This document shows, piece after piece, positions 51,125-58,781 of a stretch of DNA of 64,000 nt (position 1 is its first letter; each line of letters opens with the position of its first letter). A program made the position numbers and the translations under genes. Under the pieces are notes generated by a model, which was not told the DNA's origin, ran no database searches, and saw only the letters and a program-made list of their open reading frames with translations. Origin of the DNA: Paraburkholderia sp. CNPSo 3272 (GTDB taxonomy: Bacteria; Pseudomonadota; Gammaproteobacteria; Burkholderiales; Burkholderiaceae). The stretch covers positions 62,001-126,000 of the forward strand of contig NZ_JAMBPQ010000011.1 of NCBI RefSeq assembly GCF_024206495.1, written 5' to 3'.

Positions 51125-51589
51125 TCAGGCAAGCGAGAGCCGGGCCTGAGAATTCTCACGCTCCCGGATACGGACGACAATCGCGGCTTCCTCCTGGCGA
51201 AGTCGACGCGTTCGCTCTTCGCCGACGCCGTTGTGCTTCTCGACGACGTAGGTAAAGTAGAGCGGCCTTGCAGGTCCGCGCCACTGGTCCCACTCGGCCA
51301 TGATCGCCGCGCGCATGTCAGGAACGCACGCAAAATACGCGCGTCGCGCCTGACGCCAGAAGCGCGCCTGCAGGTCACGCCAGCGCTGCTCGCTTTCCAG
51401 CAGCATGCGTTCCCGCCGCTTGCGCTCGTCATCAACTGGCAGCGTTGGTCGCGGTTGGAACTGCCCGACGAACAGCGGATAGTCGCGCGCGATCTTCTCT
51501 GCCTCACGCGCTTCCCGGCGCACGAACAGTGCCTCCTTGCGGGCGGTCCAGTTGTACCCCTCCGTTCGCGGCTCACGTTCGAATCGCAT
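51125..51589 (-). CDS. Hypothetical charged helical protein
   Basis: A 154-residue, strongly charged protein (MRFEREPRTEGYNWTARK onwards) with predicted long helices such as DERKRRERMLLESEQRWRDL and ending RERENSQARLSLA. No family recognised. It follows the 506-residue hypothetical gene by nine bases, with AGGAGG before the ATG, and is ended by a good intrinsic terminator. Probably a soluble accessory protein of the same transcript. Confidence 0.65.
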   Translation of the reverse strand: MRFEREPRTEGYNWTARKEALFVRREAREAEKIARDYPLFVGQFQPRPTLPVDDERKRRERMLLESEQRWRDLQARFWRQARRAYFACVPDMRAAIMAEWDQWRGPARPLYFTYVVEKHNGVGEERTRRLRQEEAAIVVRIRERENSQARLSLA

Positions 51590-51598
51590 GGCAACCTC

Positions 51599-53119
51599 CT
51601 ATGATGCGAGGGTGCCAAGGACAGCGCGCGCATACGCGAGCGTGCCGTCTTTCGCACTGAGCCGGCGCGCCGTGCGCTCTTCGCCGCGTGCGAGGACATA
51701 CCTGACGCTTGCGCCGCGGGGATAGCTACGGATGGTCGAATAGCCCTCGCGGATCGCCCGATCGACATGCTCCACACCCGTGATGACTGCGTCCTCAGTG
51801 TCCTTGTAGCGGGCCTGGGTGGCAGCCTCCCGAGCGTCCTGCAGTCCGCGTTCCGCTTCCGATTCCGCCCTGCGCTGTGCAGCCAGCGATTCCCACTGGG
51901 CCTGCTGCGCCTCGTTGTAGCCGCACAGCAGGAACACCGCGCGATGACGTGCCGCCGGGCGCAGACGTAGCAGCTTTACGCCGAGCACTTCCTCGAACGC
52001 CGTCTTGCTGGCGCGGTTGTGTTCGTCGGAAGTGTCCAGCACCTTCAGCAGTGACTCTACGTTGCGTTCGGCGAGAGCGCGCGCCATCCGGTTCCCGTAC
52101 TCGAACGTGTGCCGTCCCTCATCCAGACGGGCAATGTTGCAGCGGTGGCGGTGCATGCGGTGGCTGATGCGACCGGCCTTCAGCTCCTTGTCGGCGAATT
52201 CCACGGCACGCCGGCAGACGCTTGCAGCAACCAGTTCTCGAACGCGACTGGCCAACGGCGAGACAGGCTGGCCAACGTCGACCGGCTTGCTGAACGTATC
52301 CGGCAGCGGCAGGTCATCGATGAGTCCGTGCGCGTGCAGGACGTCCTCGACGTGCGGATACGTCGGCTCGTCCGGCAGCAGGCGCGCGAGCATCGTGAGG
52401 ATGTCGGCGTTCTGCTCGTTGATGGACTTGCCGTTGTGACGCATCACGGAAGCAATGTTACGAAGCCTTGCACCGGAAATTGCGCCTCGCAGGCTGGGAA
52501 CCTTGAGGAGCACGTCGGCCCACTCCGAGTAACGGAAAGCCTCCGCATCGTTGCGGTACGCCTGCAGCACCGTTTCCGGTACCGGCAGATTGGCGAGCAG
52601 CGCGTACGCGACGTGCAGCGAGTGGCGACTTTGTGCGTCGCGCGTCCCGGGGAGGCGCGGCCCGCAATAGCCGAACCCGAACAGCCGCTCCATTGCCTCG
52701 ATGCAGATGTCCGACAGCACGAAGCGTTTGCCGGCTGCACGCGCCTCGGCAGTTGCAGCCTCGATCTGGTCCGAGGAAAGCAGCAGATTCGGATTGCGGC
52801 ACAGTTCCACGAACTCGAACAGGCCATCCCAGTCGCTTGCGTGGATTTCCCACGGTTCGCGGTGTGAGCCGTCGGGTCGCACAAACGAACCCGCACGCCG
52901 GATCTCGTGAAGCGCCTCGTTGATGATGCTGCGCGCCGTGCCCGGCATACGCAGCGCCAGCGCGCCGTTGTAGCGCGTGATGCGCTCGCCCGCTTCGGCG
53001 CCGGCCAGACGGATAAAGCAGGTATCGACTTCGCGCACACGATCGTCCTGGAACAGCGGGAAGAGACCGGCGAGCGTGGGCGACGTCAGAACTGCATTGG
53101 GTACGGAAAGCGTGTACAT
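51599..53119 (-). CDS. Hypothetical 506-residue protein with hairpin leader
   Basis: A soluble protein (MYTLSVPNAVLTSPTLAG onwards) with no recognised domain. Notable segments are DTCFIRLAGAEAGERITRYNG, RHNGKSINEQNADILTML and a helical, charged C-terminus. The ATG at 53119 is preferred over a longer frame because that region is occupied by a nested hairpin leader and the stop region of the previous gene. Codon use matches its neighbours, so it belongs to the plasmid backbone. Confidence 0.68.
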   Translation of the reverse strand: MYTLSVPNAVLTSPTLAGLFPLFQDDRVREVDTCFIRLAGAEAGERITRYNGALALRMPGTARSIINEALHEIRRAGSFVRPDGSHREPWEIHASDWDGLFEFVELCRNPNLLLSSDQIEAATAEARAAGKRFVLSDICIEAMERLFGFGYCGPRLPGTRDAQSRHSLHVAYALLANLPVPETVLQAYRNDAEAFRYSEWADVLLKVPSLRGAISGARLRNIASVMRHNGKSINEQNADILTMLARLLPDEPTYPHVEDVLHAHGLIDDLPLPDTFSKPVDVGQPVSPLASRVRELVAASVCRRAVEFADKELKAGRISHRMHRHRCNIARLDEGRHTFEYGNRMARALAERNVESLLKVLDTSDEHNRASKTAFEEVLGVKLLRLRPAARHRAVFLLCGYNEAQQAQWESLAAQRRAESEAERGLQDAREAATQARYKDTEDAVITGVEHVDRAIREGYSTIRSYPRGASVRYVLARGEERTARRLSAKDGTLAYARAVLGTLAS

Positions 53120-53140
53120 GGATGAAAGCTCCGGTGAGCA

Positions 53141-53180
53141 GGGGCCAACACCCATCGGGGCGAAGGCCCCGCAAGGGAAA
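53141..53180 (-). promoter_or_regulatory. Nested hairpin leader, copy 5
   Basis: Minus strand TTTCCCTTGC, outer stem GGGGCC/GGCCCC, inner CCC-CGAT-GGG, followed by CCGGAG before the ATG at 53119. Confidence 0.6.
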
Positions 53181-53201
53181 GAATGAGTGGTGATACGAGG
53201 A

Positions 53202-53621
53202 TCAGTCGATGTCCAGCAGCCGCGAGACGACAGCCGCAATCGACCAGGCGAGCGAGCGGTTCAGCACCTTCGCGCGCACAAGCGGCTGGCTGAGCCAGTG
53301 ACTGCCGCCGCCCTCTTCAACGAAGTGAACGTGGTCGATCTGCACGAGCCATCCCTCGGAACGGCCGATCGAAACCGAGAGACACAGACGGCTTCGCCGC
53401 CCATCCGTTTCCGGCCACGGCGCATCGGGCTTCGCGCCAAACGTCGCATCGTTCGCGTTCTCTGCGTAGTTTGCGACGACGACCCACTCGGGCTCGAGCT
53501 CGGTCTTTCGCAGTTTCCGGCAGATCTGGTCGACGACCTGCCCTACCGTCTTGCCAGTGGTATCGAACGGCGCCGCGTCCAGCACACCCGGCGCATCGAG
53601 AAGCTCAAGAGTTGATTGCAT
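53202..53621 (-). CDS. Hypothetical protein (139 aa)
   Basis: A soluble protein starting MQSTLELLDAPGVLDA, with KTVGQVVDQICRKLRK and EWVVVANYAENANDATFG. No family recognised. The ATG at 53621 is used because the ten codons before it overlap a hairpin. That hairpin (53644-53670, AAGGCCACACCC arm with a T-rich tail on the minus strand) is terminator-like and sits in the leader. Function unknown. Confidence 0.62.
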   Translation of the reverse strand: MQSTLELLDAPGVLDAAPFDTTGKTVGQVVDQICRKLRKTELEPEWVVVANYAENANDATFGAKPDAPWPETDGRRSRLCLSVSIGRSEGWLVQIDHVHFVEEGGGSHWLSQPLVRAKVLNRSLAWSIAAVVSRLLDID

Positions 53622-53643
53622 GAAAAGTGGTCCAGAAATGCAA

Positions 53644-53670
53644 AAGGCCACACCCGAAGGTGCGGCCCTT
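53644..53670 (-). terminator. Terminator-like leader hairpin
   Basis: Minus strand AAGGGCCGCACC-TTC-GGGTGTGGCCTT followed by TTGCATTTC. It lies between the 39-residue peptide gene and the 53621 start, so it could end one unit or attenuate the next. Confidence 0.55.
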
Positions 53671-53711
53671 GATTGGGATTTGCCAGCGAAAGCTGGCGCT
53701 ACAGTGAATGT

Positions 53712-53831
53712 TCAGTGCGAATGCGAGCGACGCTCACGATCCGCCGCGCGGCTCTTGTTCGCCATGTAGCCACCGTAAAAGTAGATAGCTAACGTGACGA
53801 CCAGAGTAAAAAGTGCGAAACCCATGTTCAT
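53712..53831 (-). CDS. 39-residue single-pass membrane peptide
   Basis: MNMGFALFTLVVTLAIYFYG is a clear membrane helix, followed by GYMANKSRAADRERR and a His-rich end. The ATG at 53831 overlaps the stop of the preceding membrane-protein gene by four bases, strong evidence of translational coupling. It is too small for most gene finders. Likely an accessory to the two-helix membrane protein upstream. Confidence 0.62.
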   Translation of the reverse strand: MNMGFALFTLVVTLAIYFYGGYMANKSRAADRERRSHSH

Positions 53832-54295
53832 TCTCCGTTCATGGAATCCATGCCTCTCAAAAAGAGTACCACAAAGGCGAAAACCAGAACTGCCTCACTC
53901 AGCACGGCGGCTAGGGTCCAGTTCGTCGTCGAGTGCCAGTAACCGATTGCGCCCACGATCGAGGCTGCCGACAGAGTATGGACAAACCGTCCAAACTGCT
54001 GGAGCTGTTCCTTGTTCCACGTATGCCCAAACCGACTGAACGGGATTACCGTACGTGGGATCGTGGTTGAGACAGCTTCGCCAAGTTTGAACTCCGCCCG
54101 GTCGCGAATCAGCAGATGACGGGCACCGCCGACGAGCACGGTAAGTCTAGGCGGCGACTCTGTCGTATCGCATTCGCGAAGCAGCTGCTGAAGGCGTTCG
54201 GAGACGTGCACGACCCCGGTCACGGGATCAAGCGTGGCGCCTTCCGAGATTTCCAGTCCGCCCGCGTACTGGACGACCACGGTAACGATATCCAT
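53828..54295 (-). CDS. Membrane protein with cytoplasmic N-terminal domain
   Basis: A 155-residue protein: a beta-rich N-terminal domain (1-90, MDIVTVVVQYAGGLEISEG, RLTVLVGGARHLLIRDR) and two membrane helices near the C-terminus (LSAASIVGAIGYW and AAVLSEAVLVFAFVVLFL). No family recognised. It starts ten bases after the stop of the preceding gene and overlaps the small peptide gene downstream. Confidence 0.65.
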   Translation of the reverse strand: MDIVTVVVQYAGGLEISEGATLDPVTGVVHVSERLQQLLRECDTTESPPRLTVLVGGARHLLIRDRAEFKLGEAVSTTIPRTVIPFSRFGHTWNKEQLQQFGRFVHTLSAASIVGAIGYWHSTTNWTLAAVLSEAVLVFAFVVLFLRGMDSMNGE

Positions 54296-54304
54296 GTCCG
54301 CCCC

Positions 54305-54697
54305 CTACCGACGATCCGAGTCGAGCCCGTTGGTAAGACGGAGAGCGCCTAGAAAGGCCTCGTAGCCTGCATGCGATCCAAGCTGTTCCTGGCTCACGAC
54401 GTTGTCCCCGCCGCCAGACAGGTCCTTTCGACCCCGGCGGGTACGGAACGAAACCGCCACGGTACCGCGTTCGGGTGCATCGGCGACCTCGAGCATCAGC
54501 CTGTCGGTGCGAAGCGTTACACGGCAGCCGCGACCGCGTTCAGCGGGTTCTGCCACGATCTCGTGTTCGCTAGTGCGTAGGCGAAGGTCGCCGGCAACAC
54601 GGCGAAGGAAACGCTGCGCATGATGCTTGACGCCCGACTCCCGCGCGGCACCCGCGCTTGCGCGGGACGCGTGGAAAACCTTGCTGCTGTGGTTCAT
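54305..54697 (-). CDS. Hypothetical basic protein (130 aa)
   Basis: A basic, soluble protein (MNHSSKVFHASRASAGAA onwards) with beta segments CRVTLRTDRLMLEVADAPE and TVAVSFRTRRGRK. No family recognised. The ATG at 54697 is chosen because directly upstream is a terminator-like hairpin with eight T; a much longer frame crossing that hairpin is rejected. It could bind nucleic acid given its charge. Confidence 0.62.
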   Translation of the reverse strand: MNHSSKVFHASRASAGAARESGVKHHAQRFLRRVAGDLRLRTSEHEIVAEPAERGRGCRVTLRTDRLMLEVADAPERGTVAVSFRTRRGRKDLSGGGDNVVSQEQLGSHAGYEAFLGALRLTNGLDSDRR

Positions 54698-54710
54698 AAA
54701 TGCCTCGAAA

Positions 54711-54747
54711 AAAAACGGCGAGGTGCTCCGAAAGGAGTCACCCCGCC
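54711..54747 (-). terminator. Terminator-like hairpin 12 bases before a start codon
   Basis: Minus strand GGCGGGGTGACTCC-TTTC-GGAGCACCTCGCC, then eight T, CGAGG and the ATG at 54697. A complete intrinsic terminator inside a leader. Confidence 0.7.
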
Positions 54748-54789
54748 TGGCAGGTAAGAGGGCCGGCTTTGGCCGGCAAAGGGAATACG

Positions 54790-55251
54790 TCAGTGCGTGA
54801 CGCGAACGCCCGAGCTTGTGTCCATGAAGAGCACGCGATCGCCAGGCGAGAACAACTGGTCGTCGGGTTGAGTAATGACGCGAAGCGAGCCATCCGCCTT
54901 GCGCACCACAATTTCGAGACCGGCGGTGCGCGAGAGCGCGTCGCTCACGTGCTGGGCGACGAAGCCCGTTACGGCACCGGACATCGCTGCCGCGACATAG
55001 CGACCGTTGCCATTTCCGATCGTTTTGGAGCCGAGAAAGGCGCCGAGACCTGCGCTCACGAGGCTCGTGAGACCCGAGTTGTTGCCCGGCACCTGAATCG
55101 TGATGCGGCGAACGCGAACGACGGTCACCTGTTCGAGCGTACCGGCGCGCTGGACATCCGAGCGTTGGTAGACGTCGGGCGAGCCGAAGTCGGTGCTTGC
55201 GCAACCCGAGAGAACGGAAAGAACAACGACGGCGAGAAAAATGCGGATCAT
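54790..55251 (-). CDS. Outer-membrane lipoprotein with glycine zipper (SlyB/Pcp-like)
   Basis: A 153-residue lipoprotein with signal peptide and lipobox LSGC (Cys17). Residues 60-105 hold a glycine-zipper region SLVSAGLGAFLGSKTIGNGNG...AAAMSGAVTGFVAQ, as in SlyB/17-kDa antigen proteins, and the C-terminus is a small beta domain (LEIVVRKADGSLRVITQ). Probably in the outer membrane. It has a nested hairpin leader. On conjugative elements such lipoproteins may serve envelope integrity or entry exclusion, which is inference. Confidence 0.8.
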   Translation of the reverse strand: MIRIFLAVVVLSVLSGCASTDFGSPDVYQRSDVQRAGTLEQVTVVRVRRITIQVPGNNSGLTSLVSAGLGAFLGSKTIGNGNGRYVAAAMSGAVTGFVAQHVSDALSRTAGLEIVVRKADGSLRVITQPDDQLFSPGDRVLFMDTSSGVRVTH

Positions 55252-55273
55252 GGCGGCTGCCTCAAGGTAGTGA

Positions 55274-55315
55274 GGGCAACCGGAGCCCCTTCGGGCAGTG
55301 GTTGCCCGAACGGGT
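55274..55315 (-). promoter_or_regulatory. Nested hairpin leader, copy 6
   Basis: Minus strand ACCCGTTC, outer stem GGGCAACC/GGTTGCCC (8 bp), inner GCCC-GAA-GGGGC. One of the longest outer stems of the set and informative for covariation. Confidence 0.7.
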
Positions 55316-55385
55316 ATGGGAATTGGCTGGGAGGTGACTCCCAGCGCGGGTGAAGCGTTGAAGGCGGGGCTAAACGCCCACGCCG

Positions 55386-55637
55386 TTACGAATGACGTGT
55401 CAGATTGTGCAGTTCGACGTGGCCAGCATTCACGAGCCGACGTTCAACAGCGAACGGCAGATCGTAGTCCCACTGCACCGTTGCCGTGCGATCGCTCCAG
55501 ACGGAAACGATCGTACCGGCATGAAGCTGCGGGGGACTTGCCTGGACATCCTGCGCGGTGATGCGTTGCTTTTCGCGAAAGCCGTTGAGTTCGAGAACCT
55601 TCACGGCGGGTTGCGAGGCAGCGGAAACATTCAGCAT
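55386..55637 (-). CDS. Hypothetical beta-rich protein (83 aa)
   Basis: An 83-residue protein (MLNVSAASQPAVKVLELN onwards) with the SH3-like pattern LHAGTIVSVWSDRTATVQWDY. The ATG at 55637 follows AAGGAGC. No family assigned, though the beta barrel-like core is suggestive of small protein- or nucleic-acid-binding modules. It has both the conserved upstream block (55774) and a nested leader (copy 7), and a good terminator closes the gene before it, so it starts a transcript. Confidence 0.65.
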   Translation of the reverse strand: MLNVSAASQPAVKVLELNGFREKQRITAQDVQASPPQLHAGTIVSVWSDRTATVQWDYDLPFAVERRLVNAGHVELHNLTRHS

Positions 55638-55661
55638 GGTGCAGCTCCTTTGAACAAAAAA

Positions 55662-55700
55662 GGGAGCCGCATCCCGAAGGGAGTGGGCTCCCAACGGGGT
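55662..55700 (-). promoter_or_regulatory. Nested hairpin leader, copy 7
   Basis: Minus strand ACCCCGTT, outer stem GGGAGCC/GGCTCCC, inner CTCCC-TTC-GGGAT, then TTTTTTG and AAAGGAGC. Confidence 0.7.
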
Positions 55701-55773
55701 ATGCATTGGCGGCAGGACGAAGGTCCGGCCGGTGAGACAAAAAGAAGCACAGCAGCACGCCGCTGTGGTCAGG

Positions 55774-55825
55774 TCGATGCGCAGAAAGCGCGGGGAATAG
55801 GGACAGTCTAAGGCGCGCGCGCCCA
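55774..55825 (-). promoter_or_regulatory. Conserved upstream block, copy 4
   Basis: Minus strand GCGCCTTAGACTGTCC, CTATTCCCCGCG, stem GCGC-TTTCT-GCGC, ATCGA, then a CAGCGGCGTGCTGCTG hairpin. Its upstream half is nearly identical to copy 3. Confidence 0.6.
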
Positions 55826-55930
55826 GTGCCGAGCCGGAATGCTCGCCGAAACGACCTATGTTTTATCGGCCCGCACCACGCGCGGTGCGCGCACGAAGTT
55901 CGTGCTGCCGGACCTAGGAAGCTCCGGACG

Positions 55931-55965
55931 AAAAAAAACGCAGCCCGCTTTCGCGGGACTGCGTT
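55931..55965 (-). terminator. Intrinsic terminator
   Basis: Minus strand AACGCAGTCCCGC-GAAA-GCGGGCTGCGTT followed by a T run, after the 55995 gene. Confidence 0.88.
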
Positions 55966-55994
55966 GGTTTCAGGAATTCCGGCGACGCGTTGAA

Positions 55995-56486
55995 TCACGC
56001 ACGGTAGCCACGTCCGGGGACGTACTGCAGGCGGTTCGAGCGTTCCGGCCAGGTCAGCCACGCGAGCGCCAGCAACAGACCGAACACGTCGGCAACCATC
56101 TGCGCCAACTGGTTGACATCTCCGGTCGCAAGATACTCGCGACCGTCGTACTTCCACGTGGACGTGATGCCGTACAGCACCGCAAACACGAGCCCCAGAA
56201 GGGCGCGGTTACGGGTGGTCTGAGACACGAAGCTCGACCACAGCATCACGAACAGCACGCAGCCGGCGAATGCTGCCGCAAGATGTTCGATACTGCTGGG
56301 CGCCCAGTGTCCAAGCCATCGCACCTCCAGCACACGCAACCACGCATGGTGAGGCTTCGCGAAGCCCCACAGCCGGTGGAGGCCGGTCGCAGCGAACAAC
56401 GCCACCGCGAACAGCATGGCCCTGGTGCGTTCCGTCGCCGCGCGGCCGAACCGCGCCTGAACAGTACTTGAAAAAAACATATGCAT
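55995..56486 (-). CDS. Polytopic membrane protein, unknown
   Basis: A 163-residue protein with about four hydrophobic segments (AMLFAVALFAATGL, LAAAFAGCVLFVMLW, ALLGLVFAVLYGI and MVADVFGLLLALAWL). No family recognised. AAGGAGC supports the ATG at 56486. It is the last gene after the PRTRC cassette in the same direction, separated by 120 bases that hold two strong hairpins (56516-56537 and 56557-56590), and is closed by an intrinsic terminator. Confidence 0.68.
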   Translation of the reverse strand: MHMFFSSTVQARFGRAATERTRAMLFAVALFAATGLHRLWGFAKPHHAWLRVLEVRWLGHWAPSSIEHLAAAFAGCVLFVMLWSSFVSQTTRNRALLGLVFAVLYGITSTWKYDGREYLATGDVNQLAQMVADVFGLLLALAWLTWPERSNRLQYVPGRGYRA

Positions 56487-56515
56487 TTGAAGCTCCTTGC
56501 AGGAATAGGTAACGG

Positions 56516-56590
56516 TCGGCCCTCGGGCTGAGGGCCGAAATAATTACGGAGGGGTATGAGTCACACAGCGGCGTAAAACGCTGTGTGACT
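56516..56590 (-). promoter_or_regulatory. Two tandem leader hairpins
   Basis: Minus strand GAGTCACACAGCG...CGCTGTGTGACTC (13-bp stem) followed by TCGGCCCTC-AGCC-GAGGGCCGA, then the ribosome site of the 56486 gene. They may end the PRTRC transcript or regulate the membrane-protein gene. Confidence 0.5.
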
Positions 56591-56605
56591 CGCGGGAGGT
56601 GCCCC

Positions 56606-57409
56606 TCACGCTGCCTTGCGACGGCGTGCGGGCTTTTTCATGGGCGGCGCTTCGTAACCGAAACGCGCCCATGCAGCGGGGTCAATCGGAATCGGATTCG
56701 TGCGTCCCGTTGCGAGATTCACGAACACACCCGAAAACGTAAGACCGCCATTTCGAAACAGCGACCAGAGCAGGTTGAAAGCCTGCACCGAAATCGCCTG
56801 GTTGATGACGAGCGACTGCTTGCGCAGTGCATCCGCCATCGAACACGACGGGGAATCGTCACCCTTGTCGTTCTTGGCATTCAGCATGTCCGGGAACAGA
56901 TCGCCCACATGGGGCAACCGGTCGTGCCGGGGCTTGCCGAACTCGCCAAGAATGACCTGACCACGGTCCGTCTCGTTGCCGCAATCGAGGTAGTAGAGGC
57001 ACTTTCCCCGTCTCGCGGCCTGCACGATCGCGTGACGCGCACGTCGCGAATCGACGCAACCGATGACGATGTCAGTGTGCAGGTTGATCCGCGAATCGAT
57101 GCGACGCGGTTCAGCCACCCAGTTCGTCCCCATCAGCAGATTGAGCCGGTTCACCAGCAACGTCGCCTTGTACTGGCCGACGTCGTTGGGATAGAAACCC
57201 TGCCTGCCAACGTTGAATTCGCTGACCGTGTCATCGTCGTAGACCGTGCACTCGATACCGCCCGGGTGCCCCAGCTCGATCATTGCGTGGTGCAGTCGCG
57301 CGAGCGACGGGAGCAGCGCACTGCCAGTACCACCCGCGCCAACCACAACCACCTTCCACGGTCCGTTGAGCATGTGGGGCGGCGTCTTGTGAAGAATGGG
57401 TCCGTTCAT
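56606..57409 (-). CDS. PRTRC system ThiF-family E1-like protein
   Basis: A 267-residue adenylating enzyme of the ThiF/MoeB/E1 superfamily. The nucleotide loop GAGGTGS (24-30), the acidic YDDDTVSEFNVGRQGF (57-72; adenylation Asp, Asn and Arg positions) and a candidate catalytic Cys189 in DDSPSCSMADAL are all present. E1-like enzymes activate the C-terminus of a ubiquitin-fold protein. The ATG overlaps the protein A stop as ATGA. Belongs to the ParB-related, ThiF-related cassette, with JAMM, E2-like and small protein genes around it. Confidence 0.9.
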   Translation of the reverse strand: MNGPILHKTPPHMLNGPWKVVVVGAGGTGSALLPSLARLHHAMIELGHPGGIECTVYDDDTVSEFNVGRQGFYPNDVGQYKATLLVNRLNLLMGTNWVAEPRRIDSRINLHTDIVIGCVDSRRARHAIVQAARRGKCLYYLDCGNETDRGQVILGEFGKPRHDRLPHVGDLFPDMLNAKNDKGDDSPSCSMADALRKQSLVINQAISVQAFNLLWSLFRNGGLTFSGVFVNLATGRTNPIPIDPAAWARFGYEAPPMKKPARRRKAA

Positions 57410-58041
57410 GCGACCTCTCCTTCCAGTGCCGTCATCCACTTCTGCGGAACCGCCTGCGCGGGTTCGAACCGTCCTTTCGCACAAAGACGCAGCGCGACTG
57501 ACGGTACGCGATGGCAATGACCGAGCACGAGCGCAAACTTCACGTCGTGCTGATCGTCGCGATCATCGGTCGTCGAGAAGTACGCACTTCCGCTGCCGTG
57601 CGAATGGCAATCCACGACCAGCCATTCACCGCTGCGCAATTCCGGGCGTTCGTAGCTCAGGTGAGCAGGACTGTGCGACAACGAGGGAAGCGGTACGACG
57701 CGAAATTCCCCCGTTGCCGCGTCCCACACAATCCATGCGCCCGCCTCGTTGGGAAGAGCCGCACGCGCCATGTGTGCAAACCCCGCGACCAGTTCGGCCG
57801 GCACGGAGCCGCACGCCAGTTCGGTCAGCTCGGCCGCCTCGCCATAGGGCACCGACGTGCGCCACTCAAACACCCCCAGCCGACGAACCAGACGGATCCA
57901 TGGGCGATTGATCTCGAGGAACACGCCATTCGACGCGATGAGCAACCGCTCGCCCGGCACGGTCATGGGCGCCACCGGCTCACGCGTGGGCACCATCACC
58001 GAGGGGAACGAGTGCTGAAGAGCGAAATCGATGGGATTCAT
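57406..58041 (-). CDS. PRTRC system protein A (JAB/JAMM protease fold)
   Basis: A 211-residue protein. Residues 146-159 carry a perfect JAMM motif: H146-x-H148, seven residues, S156, two residues, D159 (from CHSHGSGSAYFSTTDD). JAMM metalloproteases remove ubiquitin or trim ubiquitin-like precursors. It overlaps both neighbours by four bases (ATGA), so it is translationally coupled to E2-like protein B and to the E1-like gene. The N-terminal 110 residues are cassette-specific. Confidence 0.9.
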   Translation of the reverse strand: MNPIDFALQHSFPSVMVPTREPVAPMTVPGERLLIASNGVFLEINRPWIRLVRRLGVFEWRTSVPYGEAAELTELACGSVPAELVAGFAHMARAALPNEAGAWIVWDAATGEFRVVPLPSLSHSPAHLSYERPELRSGEWLVVDCHSHGSGSAYFSTTDDRDDQHDVKFALVLGHCHRVPSVALRLCAKGRFEPAQAVPQKWMTALEGEVA

Positions 58042-58766
58042 GCCTTCCCTCCGATCGCGCCAGCGACGAGCTTGCCCGCCGTTGCACCTTTTATCGGTAC
58101 CAGCACGTCGAGCGGAAACACCTCGAACTTGCCGTCGAGCATGTCGCGCCAGAACGCATAGAACCAGTCCTCGTACGTCACGCGCTTGCCACCGTGATTC
58201 GGATGCGTGAAGGCCGAGTTGAAAAAGCCATCTTCCCAGCCGCCAATCGCATCAACCTCGATGCGCCGGGGGACCTGCGCCGAACCGATGCAGATCTCGC
58301 CGAGGTCCCACGTGTTGAAGTACGGCGGCTCGAACAGCGGCGTATCCGGAGTCGGGCGTCCGCTCTCCTTCAGCGCGAACACACGGAACCCCGTCAACGA
58401 GGCCTGAAACACCAGCCCCGGATGCGAAACAACGCGACTGCGTTTGCCGAGTTCCTTGCAGTCAAAGAACACGCGGCGCGGCGCCGGCGGACACCACCAC
58501 GTGACCGCGGCGGAAGACACGCCCAACAGGTTGGCGGGCAGAAATTCGCACTTGGGCGCCGCGCTCTTTTCCAGCTGCACAAGCGTGGCGACGAGCGCGC
58601 GGCGATCGAGGGGACGGCCCGCCCCGATGACGGGGCGACCCGACACGCGATCGGCGGCGATCCGGTGGACGGTCGCGTAGTGCGCGCCGTTCTGGCCAGC
58701 ATAGAGCAGCAATGCAGACGACAGGGACACGTCATGGCCTGTACGGCCAATCGAAACATCACTCAT
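58038..58766 (-). CDS. PRTRC system protein B (E2-like)
   Basis: A 242-residue protein matching PRTRC protein B, which overlaps the Prok-E2 family D concept. Residues 114-160 resemble an E2 core: VSHPGLVFQAS, GFRVFAL, PLFEPPYFNTWDLGEICIGS, with Cys159 placed as an E2 active-site cysteine after the Pro-rich Asn segment. It would receive the activated small protein from the E1-like partner. ATGA overlap with protein A. No ribosome-site anomalies. Whether it transfers to targets is untested. Confidence 0.85.
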   Translation of the reverse strand: MSDVSIGRTGHDVSLSSALLLYAGQNGAHYATVHRIAADRVSGRPVIGAGRPLDRRALVATLVQLEKSAAPKCEFLPANLLGVSSAAVTWWCPPAPRRVFFDCKELGKRSRVVSHPGLVFQASLTGFRVFALKESGRPTPDTPLFEPPYFNTWDLGEICIGSAQVPRRIEVDAIGGWEDGFFNSAFTHPNHGGKRVTYEDWFYAFWRDMLDGKFEVFPLDVLVPIKGATAGKLVAGAIGGKA

Positions 58767-58781
58767 GGGAAAAACTCCTGA

